A stretch of 23,110 nucleotides of DNA. Origin: GCA-2723085 sp042093455. Lineage in GTDB: Bacteria > Bacteroidota > Bacteroidia > Flavobacteriales_D > Parvicellaceae. The DNA lies in assembly GCA_042093455.1 (NCBI GenBank), contig JBELEU010000014.1, positions 1-23,110 on the forward strand, written 5' to 3'. Under the pieces are notes generated by a model. The model ran no database searches, was not told the origin of the DNA, and worked only from the letters and a program-made list of their open reading frames with translations. Below, piece after piece: positions 16,238 to 23,110 of this stretch (its first letter is position 1; each line of letters opens with the position of its first letter). The translations under genes were made by a program, and so were the position numbers.

Positions 16238-18037
16238 ATGAAGAAGAAGCGAAATTTCAAACAAATTAAAAGTTCACTACAAATTTTCAAGTTTCTTAAA
16301 CCCTATAAATGGATATATTTTTTGGGATTATTCTGTTTGTTAGTTTCCTCTTTATCAGCAATTCTATTTCCTTATCTTTTAGGGGGGCTTTTGGGAGTAG
16401 ATAGTTCTCTTGAAAAAGATCAATTTGAAATTACTGACATAAATAATATTGATTCTCTATTTATATTACTTCTTGTTTTATTTATAATACAATCTGTTGC
16501 TAGTTTTTTTAGAATACAATTATTTGGCATTGTTACTGAAAATTCACTCAGAGACATAAGGGAATCAACATTTAACAAGTTAATTTCAATGCCAATTGCT
16601 TTTTACGACAAGCAAAAAGTTGGAGAATTACAAAGTAGGGTCTCCGCTGATGTAACTTTACTTTCTGAAACATTCAATACTACTCTAGCTGAATTTCTAA
16701 GACAAATACTCACTATTCTTTTTGGAATAATATTTATTACAATCATTTCTTGGAAACTTTCATTAATAATGCTTGGCATAATACCCATAATATCAGTCAT
16801 AGCTGTAATTTTCGGGAAGTACATTAAGAAAATTTCTAAAAAAACACAAGATGCAACAGCATCTTCAAATAACATTTTACTAGAATCACTTACTGGAATT
16901 AAAAATGTAAAAGCATTTGTAAATGAGAGATTTGAATTTGAAAAATTTAAAATAGCCACAAAAAACATAAATAAACTAGGAAAGAAAAATGCAATATGGA
17001 GAGGTTTATTTGCTTCATTTATCATCTTAGTCATGTTTGGATCTATCATATTTGTCATTTGGAATGGCATGAAATTGGTAAATGAAAATCAATTAAAACC
17101 TGCTGAGTTTTTTCAATTTTTGCTTTATACAATTATGATTGGGGCTTCATTTGGGGGTGTATCAAGTTTATTAGGAAACATTCAAAAGGCAATTGGAGCA
17201 ACCGATAGATTATTAGAGCTGATTAATCTCAAATCTGAAAAAAATATAAATCATTCTAAAAAAAATATTAATTCAGATAATTGGAAAGGAGATATTGAGT
17301 TTAAAAATGTAAACTTCTTTTATGATAGCAGACCTGAACTAAATGTTCTTGATGAATTTAATGTTAAAATCCCAAATGGAAAACAAACAGCTATAGTTGG
17401 TCAAAGCGGCTCAGGCAAATCAACAATAGCACAACTACTTTTGCATTTTTACCAACCTAAGTCTGGAGAAATTTTAATTGATAATATTAATTACAATGAT
17501 TACGACCTTTATGAGTATAGAAGTAAAATTGGAGTTGTTGCACAAGAAACATTTTTGTTTGGCGGCACTATACATGACAACATTACCTATGGTCTACCTG
17601 ATGCATCTGACGAGAAAGTAATTAAAGCTGCAACAATGGCAAATGTTCATGAATTCAGTGAAAAATTTCCTAAAAAGCTAAAAACACTAGTTGGAGATAG
17701 AGGCATTCAATTATCTGGAGGGCAAAAACAGAGAATTGCTATTGCTAGAGCAATATTAAAAAACCCTAGTATTCTAATTTTAGACGAGGCTACAAGCTCA
17801 TTGGACAACAACACAGAAAAAATTGTTCAAGAGGCATTAGAAAATTTGCTAAGCAACAGAACATCCATTGTGATTGCACATCGATTATCAAGTGTTATCA
17901 ACGCAGATAATATTATAGTTCTGGATAAAGGGAAAATCATAGAAAGTGGAACCCATGCTGAATTAATCAACAATAAAGGCTATTACAATAAGCTATATAC
18001 TAATCAACTATCTGAAAATAAGATCAATAAAGATTAA
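16238..18037 (+). CDS. ABC exporter half-transporter, MsbA/lipid-multidrug type
   Basis: Inner-membrane homodimeric exporter in which a six-helix domain (about residues 25-320) is fused to one ATPase domain. Transmembrane segments include the hydrophobic runs near 28-48, 70-85, 155-195 and 250-310. The ATPase carries Walker A GQSGSGKST at 388-396, the signature LSGGQKQR starting at L492, Walker B ILILDEA at 512-518, and the H-loop in IVIAHRLSS. The length, 599 aa, is standard for the MsbA/LmrA group. Substrate is not determinable; lipid or lipid-linked export is common for this group in Bacteroidota. The gene runs convergent with a TetR regulator, and their stop codons interleave. Confidence 0.92.
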   Translation: MKKKRNFKQIKSSLQIFKFLKPYKWIYFLGLFCLLVSSLSAILFPYLLGGLLGVDSSLEKDQFEITDINNIDSLFILLLVLFIIQSVASFFRIQLFGIVTENSLRDIRESTFNKLISMPIAFYDKQKVGELQSRVSADVTLLSETFNTTLAEFLRQILTILFGIIFITIISWKLSLIMLGIIPIISVIAVIFGKYIKKISKKTQDATASSNNILLESLTGIKNVKAFVNERFEFEKFKIATKNINKLGKKNAIWRGLFASFIILVMFGSIIFVIWNGMKLVNENQLKPAEFFQFLLYTIMIGASFGGVSSLLGNIQKAIGATDRLLELINLKSEKNINHSKKNINSDNWKGDIEFKNVNFFYDSRPELNVLDEFNVKIPNGKQTAIVGQSGSGKSTIAQLLLHFYQPKSGEILIDNINYNDYDLYEYRSKIGVVAQETFLFGGTIHDNITYGLPDASDEKVIKAATMANVHEFSEKFPKKLKTLVGDRGIQLSGGQKQRIAIARAILKNPSILILDEATSSLDNNTEKIVQEALENLLSNRTSIVIAHRLSSVINADNIIVLDKGKIIESGTHAELINNKGYYNKLYTNQLSENKINKD

Positions 18038-18633
18038 TTCATTAATCCATTGAATTTTAATTGATAATGATGTTTAAATAATTCTGTAACATTCATCTTT
18101 TCCTTTTCCAATTCATTTCTATTGGTCAACATATCAAAAAACTGATAATCATCTAAGCTTAACAACTTGGGGTCAAAAGATTTATCGTAGAAGCCAATTC
18201 TTTGACCTAACTGATAATATAATTCTAAATCTTTGAGTAATTCACGTTGAAAAAAAACAACTTTTGACCAATGATCATGATAATCTTCTTTAATCTGAAT
18301 AAGAAGTGTACTACTAACTTGAAAAGATTGAACACAGTAGAACAACATGGCTTTGCGATATCTTTCTACATAGTCCAAATCTTTGTTAAATAAAACTGTT
18401 TTATAATCACCAATGACTGAGAGCTTATAATCAAGAGCTGATCCCACCATCTCGTCTTTAGACGAAAAGTGATTGTACAATGTTGTTTTACTAATATCAA
18501 AACTATTAGCTAACTCTGACATAGAAAAATCCCTAATTCCATTTTTTTGAAAAAAAACAAGCAATTGCACGGCATAACCCTTTTTTATTGATAGATCTGT
18601 ATACCTTCTTTTATCAACAAATTTTCTTCCCAT
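18034..18633 (-). CDS. TetR/AcrR-family transcriptional regulator
   Basis: One-domain DNA-binding dimer with a ligand-sensing C-terminal region. The N-terminal helix-turn-helix lies at about 38-57 (SMSELANSFDISKTTLYNHF), followed by the typical SSKDEMV segment. The 199-residue length is normal. The C-terminal domain (about 70-199) is rich in aromatic residues and matches no ligand class I can name. The gene is divergent from accA; the 107-nt gap between their starts contains nested palindromes suitable for a TetR dimer. Its stop codon shares the TTAA at 18034-18037 with the ABC exporter gene's stop, so no terminator separates the two convergent genes. Likely targets are itself, accA, or both (inference). 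Confidence 0.9.
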   Translation of the reverse strand: MGRKFVDKRRYTDLSIKKGYAVQLLVFFQKNGIRDFSMSELANSFDISKTTLYNHFSSKDEMVGSALDYKLSVIGDYKTVLFNKDLDYVERYRKAMLFYCVQSFQVSSTLLIQIKEDYHDHWSKVVFFQRELLKDLELYYQLGQRIGFYDKSFDPKLLSLDDYQFFDMLTNRNELEKEKMNVTELFKHHYQLKFNGLMN

Positions 18634-18681
18634 ATTTATCTAAATTAAAGAACTTTATAAGATTTATATAAATTATTAAAA

Positions 18682-18708
18682 GTGTTTTATAACACCAATT
18701 GGTTATAA
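18682..18708. promoter_or_regulatory. Nested palindromes between tetR and accA, candidate TetR operator
   Basis: GTGTT-TTAT-AACAC (18682-18695) overlaps the perfect palindrome ACCAATTGGT (18694-18703), which is flanked by TTATAA at 18687-18692 and 18703-18708. The site lies 32-58 nt before the accA start, on or just upstream of its likely promoter region (TATAATTTG at 18704-18712), and 49-75 nt before the tetR start. Confidence 0.5.
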
Positions 18709-18740
18709 TTTGTAATTTCACCATTCAAAATTAAACAACT

Positions 18741-19691
18741 ATGGAGCGATCTTACCTCTTATTTGAAAAACCTATAGAAGAAATTAACGAGCAAATCCTA
18801 AAAACTCAAGAAATTGGAGAAAAAGGAAATGTTGATATTAAAGCTACGTTAAATGAACTTGAAACTAAACTTGAAACTACAACCAAAAGTATTTTTAAAA
18901 ACTTGTCTCCATGGCAAAAAGTTCAATTGAGTAGACATCCAGATAGACCATATACATTAGATTATATTAAAGCATTAACTAACGATAATTTCCTTGAACT
19001 TCACGGAGATAGAAACGTAAAAGACGATAAATCCATGATTGGTGGATTTGGAGAGGTTGATGGAGAAACAATCATGTTTATTGGGCAACAAAAAGGTAGA
19101 AATACCAAACAACGTAAATTTAGAAACTTTGGAATGCCTAACCCTGAAGGCTACAGAAAAGCATTGCGTTTAATGAAGTTGGCAGAGAAATTTAACAAAC
19201 CCATTGTAACACTTATTGACACCCCTGGTGCGTTTCCTGGACTGGAAGCTGAAGAAAGAGGACAAGGAGAAGCAATAGCAAGAAATCTTTACGAAATGAT
19301 GTTATTGAAAGTTCCTGTATTGTGTATAATAATTGGAGAAGGTGCTTCTGGAGGAGCTTTAGGAATTGGAATTGGAGACAAAGTTCTAATGCTAGAGCAC
19401 ACGTGGTATTCTGTCATTTCACCTGAATCTTGTTCTTCAATTCTTTGGAGAAGTTGGGATTACAAAGAGCAAGCTGCTGAAGCACTTAAACTTACAGGTA
19501 AAGACATGCTTAAAAATAAGCTTATCGATGGCATTATTAAAGAACCGCTTGGAGGCGCACATGCAGAACCTGAAAAAATGTTTAAAACATTGAAAAGAGA
19601 GATCAAGAAAAACATTTCTAGTCTAGCAGACCTTTCAGATCAAGAACGAATTGACATTAGGACTGAAAAGTTCAGCACTATGGGCAATTGA
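18741..19691 (+). CDS. accA: Acetyl-CoA carboxylase carboxyltransferase subunit alpha
   Basis: Cytoplasmic subunit that, with AccD, transfers the carboxyl group from carboxybiotin to acetyl-CoA to make malonyl-CoA, the first step of fatty-acid synthesis. The N-terminal helical segment (1-60) leads into the crotonase-like fold. FRNFGMPNPEGYRKALRLM, DTPGAFPGLEAEERGQGEAI and the oxyanion-hole region GEGASGGALG at 199-208 are hallmarks of AccA. The length, 316 aa, is normal. No accD, accB or accC is in the window, the usual scattered arrangement. Upstream is a TetR gene with palindromes in the shared spacer, raising possible transcriptional control of fatty-acid synthesis. It ends one base from the convergent lipoprotein gene. 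Confidence 0.97.
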   Translation: MERSYLLFEKPIEEINEQILKTQEIGEKGNVDIKATLNELETKLETTTKSIFKNLSPWQKVQLSRHPDRPYTLDYIKALTNDNFLELHGDRNVKDDKSMIGGFGEVDGETIMFIGQQKGRNTKQRKFRNFGMPNPEGYRKALRLMKLAEKFNKPIVTLIDTPGAFPGLEAEERGQGEAIARNLYEMMLLKVPVLCIIIGEGASGGALGIGIGDKVLMLEHTWYSVISPESCSSILWRSWDYKEQAAEALKLTGKDMLKNKLIDGIIKEPLGGAHAEPEKMFKTLKREIKKNISSLADLSDQERIDIRTEKFSTMGN

Positions 19692-19692
19692 T

Positions 19693-20955
19693 TCACTTGT
19701 TATAAAATAGAATTAGTTCCTCTAGATTATAATTTGTAGATATCGATTGATATTGACCAGTAGCAATTGAATATATCCAAATTTCATTATTTGCTAACAA
19801 ATAGAAATTTTCATTCAGCTTATCAAAAGTGATTTCTCCAAATCCACTATTAGGAATTAACGTTGTCAATGAATTAGTTATCAAATCATATAACATTAAG
19901 CCAGTATCTGAGGTGAAATACAGTCCCCTATTTAACACATATTCTGCATCATAAACAGAATCATTGCTAATGGTTTTTAATTCCCAACTAATATTCGAAT
20001 TAAGGTCGTAGATATTAATTTTTACATCAGAAAAAATTTGTTCTAAAAATAAACATTGATTTGAGTTGTATTCTAAAATATCTAGAACATCATTTGACAA
20101 AGGAATACGTTGCATTTCGACCCCACTTTCAAGAAAATAAACAGTAATATACCTAACAGTTGAAGAACTATACTCCTCAACAAATAGATAATTATCAACT
20201 ACTAAAAATTGATCAAAATAATCTTGATTACTACTGTAAACAGTGTTGGTTATAATACCATTTTCAGTAAATGACCTTATGACTCCATCAATACAACAAA
20301 CATGTAAAACATTACCAGATTCGGCTACATGAGAATCAACAAAATAATTACTTTGGAATGTATTAAAAGTCCAATTCCATATGTTTTGATTAAAATTAGG
20401 ATCAAATGCATTACCTATTTGATCAGTTCCAATAAAAAGATATTGGTGCTTTGAAACCGAATTAGTAAGTTGAAATTTACCAGAAAATTGATGCACTAAT
20501 TCTAAAGAGTTTGAATCTATTTTAAATAAAGTTGTTTGAGAATTATCAGATCCAATCACAAAAATATTTTTTAGTATTAATGGGTATTCTTGAATATAAA
20601 TTTCAACATAACTTGAATTAATATTGTGACCATCGTTTGCAGATACCTTGACAAAATAAACACCTGAACTAAGATGAATATCATCTAGATAGATAGTTTC
20701 AGAAAACTCGACTAAATTACTATTAACATCGATTAAAACTTCTTCTGAAGAAGGTCTTAAATCATCATCTAACACAATTATTTTAACCCACTCAATTGTG
20801 TTTTCATCTTCAACCGAGCCAGTAACAGTAACTTGGAAAGGAATTTGAAACTGAGTCATTGAAAAAGGACTTAAAACAGAAATTACAGGGGGGATTTCAT
20901 CCTCTTTTTTACAACCAATTGTCAGTACAATCAAAATAATAAAATACCATCTCAT
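19693..20955 (-). CDS. Lipoprotein with N-terminal Ig-like domain and propeller-like repeats, function unknown
   Basis: I chose the ATG at 20955, giving MRWYFIILIVLTIGC with lipidated Cys15; an upstream in-frame ATG at 20979 would overlap the promoter. Residues about 20-125 form an Ig-like domain common in Bacteroidota lipoproteins (PPVISVLSPFSM, VEDENTIEWVKI, GVYFVKVSANDGHN). The remaining 290 residues are made of short beta-rich repeats with aromatic turns (NIFVIGSDNSQTTLFKIDSN, YLFIGTDQIG, LYFTSDTGLMLYDL, NFYLLANNEIWIYSI), which suggests a beta-propeller. No catalytic motif is visible. It is likely anchored in the outer membrane or at the surface. It is divergent from dnaB across a 100-nt gap and convergent with accA. 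Confidence 0.75.
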   Translation of the reverse strand: MRWYFIILIVLTIGCKKEDEIPPVISVLSPFSMTQFQIPFQVTVTGSVEDENTIEWVKIIVLDDDLRPSSEEVLIDVNSNLVEFSETIYLDDIHLSSGVYFVKVSANDGHNINSSYVEIYIQEYPLILKNIFVIGSDNSQTTLFKIDSNSLELVHQFSGKFQLTNSVSKHQYLFIGTDQIGNAFDPNFNQNIWNWTFNTFQSNYFVDSHVAESGNVLHVCCIDGVIRSFTENGIITNTVYSSNQDYFDQFLVVDNYLFVEEYSSSTVRYITVYFLESGVEMQRIPLSNDVLDILEYNSNQCLFLEQIFSDVKINIYDLNSNISWELKTISNDSVYDAEYVLNRGLYFTSDTGLMLYDLITNSLTTLIPNSGFGEITFDKLNENFYLLANNEIWIYSIATGQYQSISTNYNLEELILFYNK

Positions 20956-20959
20956 GCTA

Positions 20960-20967
20960 TAAAGATA
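20960..20967 (-). promoter_or_regulatory. -7 element of the lipoprotein gene, 4 nt before its start
   Basis: On the minus strand TATCTTTA (one base from TAnnTTTG) is followed by TAGC and then the ATG at 20955. No clear TTG lies at the usual upstream distance. The same four-base spacing occurs at 4608-4619 and 21044-21055. Confidence 0.45.
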
Positions 20968-21043
20968 GGTTACTAACATTTGTTAATAAGAGCATTTGAT
21001 AATTATTTGTGATCATATCAACAGACTTAAGGTACATATATGA

Positions 21044-21051
21044 TACCTTTG
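21044..21051 (+). promoter_or_regulatory. -7 element of dnaB, 4 nt before its start
   Basis: TACCTTTG fully matches TAnnTTTG and is followed by TAAA and then the dnaB ATG at 21056. The -33 region is weak (CTTAAG near 21026-21031). A transcript from here would have almost no leader. Confidence 0.55.
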
Positions 21052-21055
21052 TAAA

Positions 21056-22597
21056 ATGTCAGAGTCAATAGAAAAATTTTCAAATAAATCAACGGTAAGA
21101 ACATTTACAAAACCAAATGACTTATCGGGAATTGGGAAACTTCCTCCTCAAGCAGTTGATTTAGAAGAAGCTGTTTTAGGAGCACTAATGCTTGAAAAAT
21201 CCCCTTTAAATGATGTTATTGATATTATCCATAGACCTGATATTTTCTATAAAGATGCTCACAAAAAAATCTATGAAGCAATTCAGGAACTCTTCTCTGC
21301 TTCTGAAAGTATTGACATTTTAACAGTAACTCAAAAACTGAGAGCAAATGGTGAAATTGAAAATGTAGGTGGTCCTTATTATATTTCTCAACTAACAAAT
21401 AGAGTAGCTTCAGCAGCTCATGCCGAAGCTCATGCAAGAATTCTTGTCCAGAAGTTTATTTTAAGAGAAATGATAAGAATTTCTGGAAAAGTAATCCAAA
21501 ACGCCTACGATGAAACTACAGATGTTTTCAACTTATTAGATGAAGCAGAAAGTGAACTTTTTGCAGTAGCGGAAGGAAACATTAGAAAGGATTACGAATC
21601 CATGGCAAGCTTGCTATTTAAAGCTCAAAATGAAATTGAAAATGCCATGCTTAAAGAAGATGGTGTCAATGGAATTGCTACGGGATTTACAGATTTAGAT
21701 AAAATCACTTCAGGATGGCAAAAATCTGACATGATTGTTGTTGCAGCACGTCCAGGAATGGGAAAAACTGCATTTGTATTGTCAATGGCACGAAATGTAG
21801 CCGTAGATTATCAGCACCCTGTAGCTGTTTTTTCATTAGAAATGAGCTCTATTCAACTAGTTAACAGACTTATTTCTGGAGAGGCAGAAATACCTGCAGA
21901 AGACATAAGAAGAGGTAATTTCTCAAAAAAAGAATTTGAACAATTTTTTGAAAGAACAAAACAACTTTCTGAAGCCCCTATTTATATTGACGACACTCCG
22001 GCTCTATCTATTTTTGAACTTAGAGCAAAATGCAGGAGGTTAAAACAACAACACAATATTCAATTGATAATAATTGATTATCTGCAACTTATGTCATCTG
22101 GAGGTAAGGGAGGTAATAGAGAACAGGAAATTAGTAATATATCAAGATCCATTAAAGAAATTGCTAAAGAGCTAGATGTTCCCATCATTGCACTTTCTCA
22201 GCTGAGTAGATCTGTTGAAACTAGAGGTGGTGATAAACGCCCAATGCTTTCTGACTTAAGGGATTCAGGAGCAATTGAACAAGATGCTGATATCGTATCC
22301 TTTATTTACAGACCCGAATACTATCAATTAACCGAATGGCCTGACGGCACACCATGTACATCTCAAGCTGAAATAATTGTCGCAAAACACAGAAATGGAT
22401 CTTTAAAAGATATACGTCTAAAATTTCTAGGGAAGTATGCAAAATTCACCAATTTAGATGGACTAAGTCAAGACGACTATTCGTTTGGGGGAGGTATTCA
22501 ACCCAATGAAAACTTTGGAGACAATCTTCCTTCGTTTACTATGCCATCTAAAATGAATGATGATATGGGCGAAGACGATGATGATGATTTATTTTAA
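21056..22597 (+). CDS. dnaB: Replicative DNA helicase
   Basis: Hexameric helicase that unwinds the replication fork. The N-terminal DnaB domain (about 28-130: PPQAVDLEEAVLGALMLE) precedes the RecA-like ATPase with Walker A ARPGMGKT (231-238), Walker B LIIIDYLQLM, and DLRDSGAIEQDADIV near the arginine-finger region. The 513-residue length is normal for Bacteroidota, and no intein interrupts the ATPase motifs. The C-terminal tail (about 465-513) is low in complexity and ends in an acidic stretch finishing DDDDDLF, which may bind partners as the acidic tails of other replication proteins do (inference). It has its own -7 element next to the start codon and is divergent from the lipoprotein gene. 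Confidence 0.97.
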   Translation: MSESIEKFSNKSTVRTFTKPNDLSGIGKLPPQAVDLEEAVLGALMLEKSPLNDVIDIIHRPDIFYKDAHKKIYEAIQELFSASESIDILTVTQKLRANGEIENVGGPYYISQLTNRVASAAHAEAHARILVQKFILREMIRISGKVIQNAYDETTDVFNLLDEAESELFAVAEGNIRKDYESMASLLFKAQNEIENAMLKEDGVNGIATGFTDLDKITSGWQKSDMIVVAARPGMGKTAFVLSMARNVAVDYQHPVAVFSLEMSSIQLVNRLISGEAEIPAEDIRRGNFSKKEFEQFFERTKQLSEAPIYIDDTPALSIFELRAKCRRLKQQHNIQLIIIDYLQLMSSGGKGGNREQEISNISRSIKEIAKELDVPIIALSQLSRSVETRGGDKRPMLSDLRDSGAIEQDADIVSFIYRPEYYQLTEWPDGTPCTSQAEIIVAKHRNGSLKDIRLKFLGKYAKFTNLDGLSQDDYSFGGGIQPNENFGDNLPSFTMPSKMNDDMGEDDDDDLF

Positions 22598-22636
22598 CAA
22601 AATTTACCTTAGATAATGCTTAATTTTACAGCATCT

Positions 22637-23110
22637 ATGAAAAAAATATTTTTGATTCTTGGTATATTTTGTTGGATGATTAATTCCCATGCCACACAAA
22701 TTCTAATTCCGATGGATGAAGAATCTCAATCAAATCACTTAAAAGCTTATGGAATAGCCTATTGGGTACTTCAAAATGAAATTGAAGTGGAATGGCTGCT
22801 TAATTACAGGGGAGGAAGCTTTTTGATTCAAAATTTCAGTTCAATTCAAGAAGAATGTACAATTAGAGGAGTTTCTTATGATGTCATCAGTGATGCAAAA
22901 GCTCAAATGATTAAGAGTCAAATTAGTAATCCTGAAGTTAATCAAGAAGTTGTTAAGCTTGAAAAAGCTCCTAAAATAGCAGTCTATACCCCCAAAGGTA
23001 AACAACCATGGGACGATGCAGTAACACTAGTTCTTACATATGCTGAAATTCCATTTGAAGAAATATACGATGAAGAAATTATAAATGATGAACTTTTTAA
23101 ATACGAATGG
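22637..23110 (+). CDS. Secreted protein of a conserved Bacteroidota family, truncated by the window end
   Basis: Starts at the ATG of MKKIFLILGIFCWMINSHA, a clear signal peptide, 39 nt after dnaB, and runs open to the last base (158 codons visible). The mature part begins TQILIPMDEESQSNHLKAYG, followed by AYWVLQNEIEVEWLLNYRGG, a mid-section with Cys in EECTIRG, and KAPKIAVYTPKGKQPWDDAV. From memory, close homologues in Bacteroidota are often labelled asparagine synthetase B, but none of the AsnB glutaminase or PPi-loop motifs is present in the visible part and the protein is exported, so I would not adopt that name. A near-consensus -7 box TAATTTTA (22621-22628) lies 8 nt before the start. 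Confidence 0.8.
   Translation, partial: MKKIFLILGIFCWMINSHATQILIPMDEESQSNHLKAYGIAYWVLQNEIEVEWLLNYRGGSFLIQNFSSIQEECTIRGVSYDVISDAKAQMIKSQISNPEVNQEVVKLEKAPKIAVYTPKGKQPWDDAVTLVLTYAEIPFEEIYDEEIINDELFKYEW

Noticed and set aside
16603..17070. 155-codon minus-strand open frame inside the ABC exporter gene
   Set aside because: It lies wholly within the membrane-domain coding region of a well-supported exporter; no promoter or domain supports it.

Overview
The window looks like chromosomal DNA of a member of the Bacteroidota, most likely order Flavobacteriales. It is AT-rich and genes mostly lack Shine-Dalgarno sequences. Several promoters match the Bacteroidota pattern TTG-N17-20-TAnnTTTG. The protein families also fit: a fused Wzz/BY-kinase capsule protein, a barrel protein with thrombospondin type-3 repeats, a SPOR-tailed protein, and a lipoprotein with an Ig-like plus propeller-like layout. 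I see no tRNA, rRNA, insertion sequence, prophage or CRISPR array.

Layout. (1) 54-1469, minus strand: a PBP4-type D,D-carboxypeptidase. (2) 1538-9573, plus strand: a tight surface-polysaccharide block containing a glutamine-dependent asparagine synthase/amidotransferase, a GT4 glycosyltransferase, an OPX export lipoprotein with its own promoter, a Wzz-BY-kinase with a tyrosine-glycine repeat tail, RmlC (GTG start) and a WecA-like initiating sugar-phosphate transferase (TTG start). Together these can start a lipid-linked glycan, modify or add sugars, and control chain length and export. Flippase, polymerase and RmlA/B/D are not here. (3) 9627-13137: uvrA followed by a LOG-family nucleotide hydrolase. 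(4) 13175-14324: a barrel-type protein with TSP3 repeats whose reading frame is broken once, within a 20-nt interval. (5) 14484-15860: an unrecognised envelope protein with an internal duplication and a C-terminal SPOR-like domain, driven by a promoter that carries a perfect inverted repeat. (6) 15923-16084, minus strand: rpmH (ribosomal protein bL34), with its own promoter and terminator. (7) 16238-18037: an MsbA-type ABC exporter whose stop codon is interleaved with that of a convergent TetR regulator (18034-18633), which is divergent from accA (18741-19691). (8) A minus-strand lipoprotein (19693-20955), divergent from dnaB (21056-22597). (9) A secreted protein that runs off the end of the window (22637 onward).

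I did not find a clearly new multi-gene system. The observations most worth testing are these: three genes whose -7 promoter element ends exactly 4 nt before the start codon, predicting leaderless mRNAs; the inverted repeat sitting on the promoter at 14455-14479; the slippage-prone YG repeat in the BY-kinase tail; the confined frameshift in the barrel/TSP3 gene; the duplicated-domain SPOR protein; and nested palindromes between tetR and accA.
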